Source of the DNA: Carposina sasakii
Taxonomy: Eukaryota > Arthropoda > Insecta > Lepidoptera > Carposinidae
DNA length: 64,000 nt
Assembly (NCBI GenBank): GCA_014607495.2
Contig: CP053163.1
Coordinates: forward strand, 6,862,716 to 6,926,715
Direction: 5' to 3'
Each line of letters begins with the position of its first letter. The first letter of the stretch is position 1. The translations under genes and the position numbers were made by a program. Of the stretch, positions 20,901 to 30,989 are shown one piece after another. The notes under the pieces were generated by a model. It was not told where the DNA came from and ran no database searches. It worked only from the letters and a program-made list of their open reading frames with translations.

Positions 20901-23900
20901 ATGTCAAAGTCAATAGGATCGGACAAAGGTAATGACTTTGTCGTGTAGCCTTGATATGGTCTTTTTTATATATATTTAATATTATTATAAATTTATTTTT
21001 CTTCTACTCATTTAACAATTAATACCTTATATGTATATTTTTAATATTTATTTATCTATAATAATTTTATATTTCTAAACTAATATGTAGGTTTTAACAT
21101 TTTTTATTTTATATTTTGATTGAGGGTATTTGAATGATTTACAATACATTGGTTTTAGTTGTTAGTTAGTTGGTTCGGTAGTTAGAACTAACATGGAAAA
21201 CTAATCCTGATATTGGCGAAACATATGTCGATTAAAAATTTAATTGATTTTCGGATTAGCAGCTATGTATTTATGGTTGCATGCTAGGTGCTTGGATCTG
21301 GCTTCTCGTTGCGACTGTAGTGTCTTATGTTCGTGATCATGAGTCGGCAGATCCAAGGGTCAGCAGAGGGTGTAGGGCCCGGTGGTGGGCGACGCCTCAA
21401 TAGAGATTTGAAGTTCCGAATAGTGACACCTGATACAATTAAATATTGCAAATGTTTGTCACACAAGTGAATAGAATTTTACTTACATCAAGTCCAAATG
21501 GTCTTCTAGGTGTGACAAACTGGCTCTTCTTTCTCCAAGTACCCCAATATGGTGGTCGTCGGTTAGCGTGGAAACTCAACAGTTTCGGTTGTAGCTTTTC
21601 TCTGACAGCCGCATCACAGGTTATTACTTCACCACCATCCAATGGGGGTAGTTCATCTTCTGGAATAAAAAAAAATACCTATGAAAACAATTTTGTAACT
21701 GCTGAAACACATTTCCTCTACTGATACATATAAGTTGCATTTGCAATCCCATAGTTTTTACCAAAAACAATTTGTACAATAGGGTCATTTACAGTTTTTT
21801 TTATATATCGTAGAGATCATAAAATAAAATAAACATTTGCAAAAGAAAAATTTTGCTAGAGTGAAACTTTCCGGGATATAATGATTACAAAATCACAATT
21901 TTAGACTTGCCTAAAAACGCTCCATATAAACAGTTACCACGACGTGACATCACCCTTTAAGTAACTTGTACTTGTATGCGCGTAAAAGACACAAAACAAA
22001 AGTTGCTGTAAATGATGTAGGTTGACATGTGATGTTGTAATTTACAATTAATTTCACATTTGAAAAATGGACTTGCCCACTTAATTTGCTACTGCTATGC
22101 TTTTGTAAGATACATAATCGGCCTACTGGTGTACACTATAGCATAATTTTAATTTGATTCTGTATATATTTCTATAAGTCCAGGGAAGATCAAATAGGTA
22201 TAGCTTAGATGAAACCAGTAGCCGGTGCTTCAATCAAGTTCCAGCAAGTAAGCTGGTGACAAGCCACTAGTCCTGGACTCCTGGATAACTTAAAAATATA
22301 ACCTGGCAAAAAAGTATCATTGCAGATGAAAAAGTTGCCATTTACATCTATATCTGTGTACCTAAATGAGTCAATGAACAGGGACTTGCTAATTTAATTT
22401 GAATCAACAATTGTATTGATTAGCACATACTCATAAAATAATGCCTTTAAAGATTTTTCCTACCATTATGTAGCCAGAAATTTGAAAGATAAAAATAATG
22501 ATATAAAAATTACCTAGTGTTAATGTAAAATAGACACTTACCAACAATCATAACATCATCATCCTTATCTTCCAATGGCCAGGTTTTATTACTTGCCAAA
22601 GGTTTATGTGTACCATCCTTCAAATTTTTTAAATACAATTCATCTTTCGAAATCTTTTGTTCTAGAATAGCCTTCTCCAAAAACTGTTTTTGATCTTCAC
22701 TTAGGTTATGCCTTACAGTGGGGGCTAATCTCATATCAGATTTTATTGCAAAACTTGACAGTACACTACTTTGACTGACAGGCCCTGTATTTTCACTAGT
22801 TTTATCTGTACCAATCTTCTGTTTTGGAACAAAGAAGTTTGCAAAGGCTTCTGCTGCCTTTTTCTTCTTTAACTCCTGCTCCTGTTTCTCTAATTCTAGA
22901 GCCTCATGCTTCTTCCTTCTCTCCTCATCTCTTGCTTCTTTTTCTTTCCTTTTTTGTTCTTCTTTTTCCTCTCTCTCTTTACGCCTTTGCTCTTCTTTTA
23001 GCTCTTTTAACTCTGAAATGCATTAAAATCTAATTATTTATGCAAATAATATATAAATTTAAATATTACATCATTAATAATACATAATAATATAGCTAGT
23101 TAAGCTGTCTGCATCTTTTGCTGATGACACAGCAGTCCTATTCAGCAGCAAAAGTCTGGAATCAGCCTCTCTGGGTTTGCAAGTTCACCTCAACAAGATA
23201 GACCAGTGGATGTCAAAATGGCACATACAGGCAAGTGCCAGCAAATCAACACATACAACATTTACCTTGAGAGCAAATAATTGCCCACCAGTGAAACTGG
23301 GCACAAAAACTCTTCCTCACCGAGATACAGTGAAATATCTTGGAATATACCTTAATAGGAGACAAACATGGAGATGTCACATAGAGAAAAAGCGAGATGC
23401 ACTAAATATACTACTCAAGAAACTGAACTGGCTTATAGGTTGAACCTCAGATGTATCCTAAGAGAACAAAATATTAATATACAAAACCGTATTAAGACCT
23501 GTCTGGGCTTATGGAGTTGAACTCTAATGTAGAAATTCTGCAAAGGTTCCAAAATAAAGCGCTTAAAACAATATCCAATGCTCCGTGGTTCATTAAAAAC
23601 TCGGAAATGCATTAGTATTTAAGGATCAGGACTGTCAGAGAGGAAATAGAGCACAGAGTAATGCTATATAAACAGCGAATCGATGCTCATACTAACAGCT
23701 TAGCCACAGCTCTAAGTGAACCAATATCATTACAGAGGCTTAAGCGCCAGCACATATGGGATCTCGCTAACTGAATTTGTTGAATATGAGGTAGAATCTC
23801 CAGTGGGAGAACAAACCTTAACTGACACTCAAACCACACAATACATCTGCTAATGGTCGAATTGACCGATCGCAAGATTGGATAAAAATATGTATATATA

Positions 23901-25358
23901 TATATATATATACGGGTGTAACAAAAAGGGTATATTGAGCGAAAAGCTATGTAAATAGCCCACTGTAGAGAACCCATCCACAAAATTTGAGACCCGAAAT
24001 CACATGTGTATTTTTCCCGAAAGTATGGAGAATTGTTAAATATCTCAGGAATTTTCATACAATCTTGAAAAATAAAAATGTGATTTCGAGTCTCAAATTT
24101 TGGAAATAGGTTCTCTATAGTGGGCTATTTACATAGCTTTTCGCTTAACATACCCTTTCTGTTACACCCTTTATATTATAGCTTAACCTTATTTTACCAT
24201 TACTTTTGACACAAACAAGGTTTGTACTTAGACATGACCAGAAACTGTTTCAGACAAATTAAAATAACATATATTTAAAACGCAAAGATTTTAACAACTT
24301 ACTTTTTTCTGCTTCTCTTTGGCGTTCTTTCTCTTCTTTTTCTTTACGTTTTTGTTCATCTTTTTCTTCTTTATCCCTCTTTCTGGCTTCTTCTTTTTCT
24401 TCCCTCTCTTTTCTTCTTTGTTCCTCCTTTTCTGATCTCTGTTTGGCTCTCTCTTCCTTCTCCTGTTGTTTCTTTAAATCTCTATCAAATTTTTCCTTAT
24501 CTCTTTCTTCCTTTCTTTTAACAGATTCCAATTTCTTTTGCAACTGAAAAATAATAATAACGCAAGGGATTTAGGTAAGTACATAATTAATTACATCCAT
24601 AAAATGTAGGCAAGTAGAACATACATAAAACATGTAACTATAAGATGTTGAATTTATAAAAATCCCTTGTTAAAATGCACACAAAGTTCCAAACCTAGAA
24701 TATACTTATTACATTTGGGCCTCTCTGTCTCTCTTACCTGTTTTGGAGTTAAATTAGCAAGAGCAGACTCATTCAATGAAGAGTCACCAGCACTGCTAGT
24801 AACTGAGGCACTTCTTGTTTGCTTTGGTGTTGCAGGACTGTCACTGATTGACTTTTCCAATTTAGTATTAGTTGGTGATGCCTTAGCAATGCTAGTAACT
24901 GACGAGCTTCTCGTTTGCTTCGGCGTTGAAGGACTATCACTAGTTGTCTTATCCAAATTAGTATCAACTGGCGAGGCTTTTCCAGTATCTTCTTCATGTT
25001 TTGATCTACTCCGAGAACTCCTTTTTGGTGTAGTTTTGTGGGATTTCCTTTTTAAAGCTGTATCAACCAGTTTTACAAAGGGGTTAGGTTGTTTGTTTCC
25101 ATTTTGCAACTTTATACTATCCTTACTTTCGTCGTCACTAATCACAACTAAATCCTCACTAATTTCATTTTCCTTTGTGACCCTGCCAACTTTAGTTACT
25201 GGTTCACCATTGGGAACAGATAGTTTTCGTTTTCGGGGCTGTGGAGCAGGTGGCGAAGATGGAACTTCGCTAATAAGCTTGAATGGTAGTCGTGCCTGTT
25301 TAAGACTCTTTTTTGAAGGAGTTACATTCGCAGAATCGGGGGATTTACTCGTTTTCAT
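17983..25358 (-). CDS. Caf1-180: Chromatin assembly factor 1 large subunit (CHAF1A / Caf1-180)
   Basis: The large subunit of CAF-1 places H3-H4 behind the replication fork and binds PCNA. Seven exons join in phase: 25358-24738, 24543-24303, 23012-22542, 21659-21487, 20059-19901 and 18441-17983, with the KER region spanning the second and third; this gives six coding exons and 707 aa. Near the N-terminus is QARLPFKLI, the conserved hydrophobic motif of the family. Lys-rich and Ser/Thr-rich linkers with two similar SDSPxTPKQTRS blocks follow, then a long charged KER helix (EEKEEARKRDKEEKDEQ). Next are FANFFVPK (PCNA-box-like), the core KLLSFHANRRPPYWGTW, the acidic LDYEVDSDEDWEDEAEGES, FVPHGYLSDEE, and a basic C-terminus. 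The start is the ATG at 25358. All introns are GT-AG and carry LINE, PLE, SINE and MITE insertions, but no exon is broken. An upstream exon holding only 5' UTR cannot be excluded. Confidence 0.95.
18700..19580 (-). mobile_element. LINE reverse transcriptase fragment
   Basis: The minus strand encodes YDCTLYADGVSVVIPCKN (an RT YADx motif), then NIITWLNSNNLKVNINKTK and MTFLGIVLDD. Downstream, in another frame, comes WCVYVCSALRYGILLWGNS. These are successive RT and post-RT blocks of a jockey/CR1-like LINE. It has frameshifts and is 5'-truncated, and lies in the last CAF-1 intron. Confidence 0.75.
20127..20475 (+). mobile_element. tRNA-derived SINE, interrupted by a MITE
   Basis: The head GACCAATTGGTGTAGTTGG (A-box-like) and CCTGGGTTTGAATCCCGG (B-box-like) match the intact copy at 58488-58870. 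The tail AATGTGTTGTGAAG...GAATATTTATT also matches. The head is split by a MITE at about 20150-20273. It lies in a CAF-1 intron. Confidence 0.75.
20150..20273. mobile_element. MITE (CCCCCTGATTACG family, copy 5) nested in a SINE
   Basis: The right end is GCTTTTACGTAATCAGGGGG and the core has CTCCCGCGCCCCGCACCTCG and TTATCGCGATCGCGCGG. The left end lacks the terminal repeat. It interrupts the tRNA-like head of the SINE, so it inserted later than the SINE. Confidence 0.7.
20540..21447 (+). mobile_element. Penelope-like element: GIY-YIG endonuclease end plus terminal repeat
   Basis: Two overlapping frames (about 20573-20916) encode VVYQLKCDECDACYIGQTG and VRYKEHISAF, the GIY-YIG pattern (VYQL and YIG) with its zinc-type cysteines. 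This is the C-terminal nuclease of Penelope-like retroelements. A frameshift lies near 20730. After a stop at about 20914 and an AT-rich stretch comes the terminal repeat at 21181-21445, matching 130-412 inverted. Its hammerhead at 21201-21235 has lost about 12 nt of stem II. The reverse transcriptase part is absent. It lies in a CAF-1 intron. Confidence 0.8.
21779..22092. repeat. Dispersed repeat, partner of 52831-53152 (inverted)
   Basis: One end reads AATAGGGTCATTTACAG and the other ATGGACTTGCCCACTTAA. The inside has TTTCCGGGATAT, CTTGCCTAAAAACGCTCC and GTTGCTGTAAATGATG. The reverse complement of these blocks in the same order is at 52831-53152. It lies in a CAF-1 intron. Confidence 0.65.
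23095..23790 (+). mobile_element. Jockey-type LINE reverse transcriptase fragment
   Basis: The plus strand encodes SFADDTAVLFSSKS (FADD motif), DQWMSKWHIQASASKS, TVKYLGIYLNRRQTWRCHI, then PVWAYGVEL. After frameshifts it reads ILQRFQNKALKTISNAPWF and TVREEIEHR. These are consecutive blocks of jockey-clade RT. Stops and frameshifts make it dead. It lies antisense to CAF-1 within an intron. Confidence 0.8.
23911..24175. mobile_element. Hairpin MITE, TACAGGGTGTAACAG family (copy 1)
   Basis: The whole element is a near-palindrome. GGGTGTAACAAAAAGGGTAT...AGCTATGTAAATAGCCCACT at the left is answered by AGTGGGCTATTTACATAGCT...CATACCCTTTCTGTTACACCC at the right. It follows a (TA) run at 23893-23912 and is flanked by TATA. 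There are six full or nearly full copies in the window. Confidence 0.8.
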
Positions 25359-25379
25359 GTTCACTTTGAAATAAATAAT

Positions 25380-26328
25380 TTATCACATAAATTTTAAATA
25401 AAGCATAAGTTATGTACAAAATAAAAATTATAAAAACATTTAGCGCACTACTTTTCTTTATCACAAAACCGCGGGAGATTTGACAACAATGACAACTGAC
25501 TGACGGACGTGACTGACTGACAGTGACACTGGTAGGAACTGTTCAAAAGTTATCAAAAAATTAATTAATCGTGTTTACAATAAAATTAATGTATGTAAAT
25601 ATACATATAGATACATTATATTATTACAAATTATGAGTATTTAAAAAATAGTGAAAATAAATAAAAGTATTTTAAATTATTTTGATTGACTTTGGTTTAG
25701 CTCATTAGTGTTCATAATGTGTTCAAGTAGAGATGCTCGCTTTATGGCGTAAAAATATTTTGAACCTTATTCCTCTTTATGTTACATTTCACGCTAATCT
25801 ATAATAATGAATTCAACGTGAACTAAAAAAACTTAAAATTTATTATACAGCAAAGCATACTGATTTCGTCAACATAAAATTTTATTATAAAATTATTAAT
25901 AAAGAAAATAGAAAAATGTATGTTATGTAGAAAGTAATAAAAACAGAAATACATCATCTGGTTCCAGTTAATCCGTGGAACCTGGGTGGGACTAATTCTG
26001 CGATTCTATGTCATTGCATGCTATTTTTAATAGGCGTTTAATAATTCAGATATTCATAGGAATTTCTCTGATTTCCTTCCGCGCTCCTTATTCGCTAGTG
26101 CCTATCCTGATGGTTATGCATGCTTCTTTTCCTCAGCTGGCTCAGCAGAGTGGTCCCCAGAATCTTGAGGTTGCGAAGGTCTGTGGTTGTCGAAGTGAAA
26201 ATGAAAATCAAAAACTCTTGACTTTCTCATGACAGTGACAGATATTATTAAAATGTCTCTATTATTTGAGTTGTCATTTAGGTTTAATTTATTTTAAAAA
26301 CGTTATCTACGTGTACCGTCTAAAAATC
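25380..26328. promoter_or_regulatory. Divergent intergenic region between CAF-1 and the NDUFA7-like gene
   Basis: About 970 bp separate the two start codons, so both promoters should lie here. No core motif could be picked out with confidence. The stretch 25873-25917 (TATTATAAAATTATTAATAA then AGAAAATAGAAAAAT) is the terminal sequence of the tRNA-like SINE family seen at 62098. Confidence 0.4.
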
Positions 26329-28741
26329 ATGTCCAAATATCGAAAATGGGACTTTCGTGATGTTTCACTGGGGTTACAGAAATTGCGGCAGTTCTTATTA
26401 GGTAGAAAACATATTTTACATAGTCGTTTTCCGCCTTTATTGGCTCCGAGAACTATCCCGAAACCAGACATTCCTCGTGGTTCTGAGACCAAATACGCAG
26501 ATGTGTATTACTGCACCAGAAATGCCAGAGATTCAGTTATGCCGCCTGTGATAGCACCAGTGGCGCAAGGTCCGTCAGCAGTGAAGGATCCTACGAAGGT
26601 AGCGGAACAAGGGAAGGGTGCGCCTCCAGACTCGGTGAGGCTTTTGACTGTGATATGAGGCTTTTTTATCAGATAGATACCTACCTACCAGACAGTGTGA
26701 GTAAGCAACTTACCTACTACTTATATGAAGGATGATGCGTATTGCCTTGCCTTTGGCAGGTAGGAACTATTTTATGAATTTTATTTATCTATTGGCCCTC
26801 AGAGAGAGACATTTACATGTTTTTACCGTAGTTCATAATAAAATCGAGATTATTGTTGTGAGCCACAGCACGCTTATTTAGTAGCTACCTCTCTATATGT
26901 TACTCTACATTATTGTAAGGTAATTCCTATTGCCGCAGGTACCTTTCAAGTGCGCGCCAACCCCGGGTACAAGTTGGGGTTGGGACGGGCACTGCTTCTT
27001 CGAGCCAGCAGCCCCTTGCCAACCTGATCTCGGCGACGAACCCCCGTGTAAACCATGCCCACCACCTCCTCAGTCACCATGCAAGATGCCAAGCTCGTCA
27101 TGTCCACCGAAACAGACAACCAGCATGCAGCCATGTCCCGTTCCTCCGCCTTGCCCATCCCCGATCTGCCCACCGAGCCCACAGCCGTGTCCCCCGCCAT
27201 GCCCACCGAAAACGGAGAAATCACCGCCTTCAAGTTCGTCCTGCATGCCACCGTTTCCACCGCCAGTAGTTCCTCTACCATTTCCTACATCGTGCCCACA
27301 ACCAAGTGCTCCAAGTAGCAAGATGCCTTGCCCTCCACCCCCTCCTCCGCCATATCCGCGACCCTGTCCTCCATCACAACGGCCTAAAAGCCCTTGCCCA
27401 CCGCCCTGCCCTCCCCCCTGCCCTTCTCCCTGCCCTCCCCCCTGCCCTCCCCCCTGCCCTCCCCCCTGCCCTCCCCCTTGCCCTTCTCCCTGCCCTTCTC
27501 CCTGCCCTCCTCCCTGCCCTCCCCCCTGCCCTTCTCCCTGCCCTTCTCCCTGCCCTCCTCCCTGCCCTCCCCCTTGCCCTTCTCCCTGCCCTCCCCCTTG
27601 CCCTTCTCCCTGCCCTCCTCCCTGCCCTCCTCCCTGCCCTCCTTCCTGCCCTCCCCCTTGCCCTTCTCCCTGCCCTCCCCCCTGCCCTTCTCCCTGTCCT
27701 CCTCCCTGTCCTCTCCCCTGTCCTACTCCCTGCCCACCTCTAAAGAACCCTTGCCCTCCTCCCTGTCCTCCTCCCTGCCCTCCTTTCTGCCCTCCTCCTT
27801 GCCCTTCTCCCTGCCCACCTCCAAAGAACCCTTGTCCTCCTCCCTGCCCTTCTCCTTGCCCTCCTCCCTGCCCTCCTCCCTGCCCTCCTCCCTGCCCTCC
27901 TCCCTGTCCGCCTCCAAAGAGCCCTTGCCCTCCTCCCTGCCCTCCTCCTTGCCCTCCTCCCTGTCCGCCTCCAAAGAGCCCTTGCCCTCCTCCCTGCCCT
28001 CCTCCTTGCCCTCCTCCCTGCCCACCTCCCTGTCCTCCTCCCTGTCCGCCTCCAAAGAGCCCTTGCCCTCCTCCCTGCCCTCCTCCCTGTCCGCCTCCAA
28101 AGATCCCTTGCCCTCCTCCTTGCCCTCCTCCCTGCCCACCTCCTAAAAGTCCCTGCCCACCCGTCTGTAAGCCTCCAAGTAAAAAAATGTGCCCGCCACC
28201 TCAGTGCCCACCAAATAGGGGACCCTCTTGTCCACCGCCAAGTAAAACTATATGTCCTCCAGTCAATCGACCCCCTTCAAAAGGATCCTCGTGTCAACCT
28301 CCTGCAAAGAAATGTCCGCCGCCAATTGGACCAAGGGGATTACAGGCAAGGAGTCCGTGCCCACCTCGGAAGCAATCTCATTGTCCACCTCCTACTAAGC
28401 CCCCATGCCCTCAGCCAAAATGCTCCACTCCAAGCTGTTCACCTCCAAAGGGTCCATATGCTTCTAGCAATAGCCCTTGCCCACCAACAGGTTCGCCACC
28501 GAAATGCCCGTCTCCCGAGCCTGTATGCAACCCGTGTAACAAACCATGCCCTCCTGTTAGCAATCCGAAATGTCCTTCCACTTCGCCTGTATGCAAGCCG
28601 TGCTCGCCTCCACCTAAACCGGTGATTAGTTTAGATAAACCACCGTGTCCACCGTGTCCCTCTGAGTGTCTTCCCAAGAATAAGTGTACCCCGCAGTCGG
28701 GGAGTAAGCCTACATCGCCTCCCCCAAAGCGTAAGTGCTGA
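26329..28741 (+). CDS. NDUFA7/B14.5a-like domain fused to a Cys-Pro-rich repeat tail
   Basis: Two exons, 26329-26634 and 26939-28741, join in phase 0 across a GT-AG intron and give 702 aa. Residues about 12-80 resemble complex I subunit NDUFA7 (B14.5a): LLGRKHILHSRFPPLLAPRT, then IPKPDIPRG and YYCTRNARDSVMPPVI. Exon 2 opens with PTPGTSWGWD, which would suit the end of the normal subunit of about 110 aa, and then runs on for about 580 residues rich in Cys and Pro. Residues about 250-510 are nearly pure CPPP/CPSP units interrupted by PPKSPCPP spacers; the last 190 residues are less regular. The start is the ATG at 26329; the frame is open upstream but without another ATG. The role is not known. 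The tail resembles in style the Cys-rich structural proteins of insect sperm tails (inference). An AATAAA lies at 28980. Confidence 0.8.
27395..28150 (+). repeat. 12-bp coding minisatellite (tgccctcc(c/t)ccc)
   Basis: Roughly 60 units of TGCCCTCCTCCC and variants encode Cys-Pro-Pro-Pro or Cys-Pro-Ser-Pro. Higher-order blocks end in CTCCAAAGAGCCC (PPKSP). Since the unit is a multiple of three, length changes keep the frame. Confidence 0.9.
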
Positions 28742-28979
28742 GTTAACACACCTTAATAACCGGCTTCGAAGCTGATTATCGGCGCTGATCGACGACAGGG
28801 GTTTTAAATCGCGCAGTGCGTTAGAAATGACAAGGATGACTCTTGCGCATCATCAGAACAAATAAGCGCAGTGTTATTTTTCTGTGATCATGATCGTACG
28901 ACACCAGGGTAGAGGTTCTACCATATTAATGTTTTAGTTACATGTTTACTATATAATTTGTATGTTTTATGTTCGAGTA

Positions 28980-28985
28980 AATAAA
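28980..28985 (+). terminator. Polyadenylation signal AATAAA
   Basis: This is the first AATAAA after the stop codon at 28741, about 240 nt downstream. It is the likely 3' end signal of the NDUFA7-like fusion gene. Confidence 0.6.
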
Positions 28986-29054
28986 TTTTAGATCTAGTTG
29001 AATATAAGTGTATTTTATTTGTCTTATACCTACTGACTGCTAATAATCTTAGAG

Positions 29055-29190
29055 ACGTGCAAGATCGACCTTCATCGATCTGATCACTCGATGAGACATA
29101 TTTCCATGGAGATTTCTTATCAAATATAATTTTTAAACAAATATGCTTATGATGACTTGCCTATCGAAAAGTGCTATTTTAATTTTTATT
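29055..29190 (+). pseudogene. Inverted copy of the last exon and 3' flank of the minus-strand gene at 29956
   Basis: The plus strand reads AAGATCGACCTTCATCGATC...CTCGATGAGACATATTT...ACTTGCCTATCGAAAAGTG. The reverse complement of 29870-29990 has the same order, AAGATCGACTTCACCGATCT...CTCGATAAGACATATTT...ACTTGCCTGTCGAAAAGTG. Small indels break the reading frame in this copy. The two arms lie about 680 bp apart and enclose a separate MITE. Confidence 0.65.
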
Positions 29191-29424
29191 CACTCCTCCT
29201 TCACATCTTCACTTTTCACTCTTGATAACCGAATAAGCTCGTAATAGTTTTTAAAACACAGCCTATGCCTAGGTAGGCTTGCCTACTTATTTCTGTGCAT
29301 GGCTACCTAGCAAGGATATGAATAGGTAAGTTATATGTGGTAACTACACCGATCTGTTAACCAATCGAAATTGATATCATAGGTACCTACAAATTACACA
29401 AAATTAAATTACAAAACCAATCAT

Positions 29425-29816
29425 ATACAGGTGATTTTTGGTCGTCAACGTTCCCGAAAACTACGGAATCTCCTCATCATCACGATCATTTTTCTCCATG
29501 GAAGCATACCTGGGAAGTGTCTGGTCCCCAAGATATTAGGGTCCAAAGTTGAGTAAATAGACGTGCGTTTTTCTGCATAAAGGCACATAGACGCGCGTAG
29601 CAAAATTTTTCCACGAGAAATAATTACTATCTGTCAATGATAAAACTAGCATAAACACTGGACACTTATAAATTTTTACCCATCAAGAAATAAAAAAAAA
29701 TAAAAAAAATTACATCGTTTCCCATCATTTTTTTTGGCATAAACTTAATTAATGTATAGAGTACGATAGAGTACGTACGCTTCGTTAAGGGTGGCAACGA
29801 AAAAACACCTTGTATA
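29425..29816. mobile_element. Non-autonomous DNA element, TACAGG(A/G)TG(A/T)TTTTT family (copy 2)
   Basis: It starts TACAGGTGATTTTTGGTCGT and ends GGTGGCAACGAAAAAACACC then TTGTATA, an inverted match to the start. Inner blocks are CATGGAAGCATACCTGGGAA and CACATAGACGCGCGTA. It lies between the inverted arms at 29055 and 29870. Confidence 0.7.
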
Positions 29817-30454
29817 TTAGGCTTGCCTGTAAATGCAGGTGATGAAAGAAAATTGATTTAAATTAGTTAAATTAAAAATAGCTATGAACACTTTTCGACA
29901 GGCAAGTCACAATATGCATATTTGTTTATAAATTATATTTCATAAAAAATATGTCTTATCGAGGTATCAGATCGGTGAAGTCGATCTTCACGGTCTTCTT
30001 TAATGCCCACCGGAGAAATCTATTCAGCTTCTCCCTACAATCTGTAAATATAAGTATTATTATGTGAATACGTTATGATGATATTAGTTGAGTGAGACCA
30101 CGATCAATGAAATTGTAAATCTTAATCAGAATCTCATTGAACACTAATTCTCGGCACACAACAAAGTAAACATGAAATCACATTTGTGTCACGTTTCGTC
30201 CTCCGAAGGATTAAGTAGATGTCCGTTAATTCTGCTAAACGCTGTGCTAATGAATTGTGCTGGAAATTATCTTCAACTCTGGTACACATGTGGCACTTAG
30301 CACACGAAAAGTTAAAAAGCCTAGGTAGGTGCCTCATTATTAAAATATTTAGTTATTTTTACCTCAGGTATGCCATGTTACTTACATAGAATCAAGAAGT
30401 TTAGGAATTCGAGGAGAAAGTTAGTGAAGTATTCATTATCTAATTCCACGTGAT

Positions 30455-30622
30455 ACAGAATGTAACAGAAAAGGCATGTTAAGCGAAATGCTATGAATAT
30501 AGCCCACTATAATAGATCTGCATACTATCTGAAAAAATTAACATGTGATTTCGTGAAATTTTGTGGGTACTTATGTTCCTTTTAGTGGCTTTCCGCTTAA
30601 CATACTCCTTCTGTTACATATA
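30455..30622. mobile_element. Hairpin MITE, TACAGGGTGTAACAG family (short copy 2)
   Basis: It runs from TACAGAATGTAACAGAAAAG to CTCCTTCTGTTACATATA with the inner GCTATGAATATAGCCCACTA kept. The centre is deleted to 168 bp. Confidence 0.75.
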
Positions 30623-30634
30623 GGACTGTAGCGC

Positions 30635-30776
30635 AAGTGGCATGACCTGCGAAACACGTTATGATAAACCGATTTATCGACATTTAGCCTGTCAAAAAAC
30701 GATAAATATAGCCGCCATGTTGAATTTTATATAGAGACGATACGATATCCAAGATGCGTGGTCATGCTAGAGGGGC
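30635..30776. mobile_element. Small MITE with (TAG)CATGACC inverted ends (copy 1)
   Basis: The left end GGCATGACC pairs with the right end GGTCATGCTAG. The inside has ATGATAAACCGATTTATCGA and AGCCGCCATGTTGAATTTT. The copy at 49271-49416 is highly similar. Confidence 0.7.
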
Positions 30777-30989
30777 AGGATCAACTTGGGTGAGTGGGTG
30801 AATGAAGTTTAGAATAAATGCTCCAGTGAGGGAGGGCAAATCATATGCATACATAGGTAGTTACTTTCTATATATTGATAAATATTTCATAAACATCCGG
30901 TCTACCGTTTCGCCAGAAAATTTAATGAAAATGTTTTTTTTTAATACTTACCCTTCAATCAGATCCATCTTCTTTATAGTAGTGCGTTA

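Larger units (their letters stand above)
29956..30968 (-). pseudogene. Small unrecognised gene, probably decayed or only partly visible
   Basis: Two minus-strand exons join in phase across a good GTAAGT donor and TTTACAG acceptor: 30439-30386 and 30041-29956. They encode EYFTNFLLEFLNFLILY and then CREKLNRFLRWALKK, TVKIDFTDLIPR and a stop. A candidate first exon at 30968-30952 (MDLIEG) has a strong GTAAGT donor, but its phase does not fit the next exon by one nucleotide. Either an exon is missing or the gene is broken. Two transposons (30455-30622 and 30635-30776) sit in that intron, the first only 16 nt from the acceptor. The product would be a short protein with a hydrophobic helix and a basic amphipathic stretch. 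I do not recognise it. Confidence 0.4.

Noticed and set aside
24667..25374. 235-residue plus-strand frame
   Set aside because: Antisense to CAF-1 exon 1, which has conserved motifs and matched splice phases.
27723..28139. Minus-strand open frame of EEGKEEGREEGKGSLEADRE units
   Set aside because: It is the antisense shadow of the same repeat, with no separate start, splice or flank support.
27394..28146. 250-residue plus-strand open frame rich in LPSSLPSSLP
   Set aside because: It is an alternate frame of the 12-bp coding repeat, which is open in several frames because of its composition. The Cys-Pro frame has the spliced NDUFA7-like start and the long flanks.
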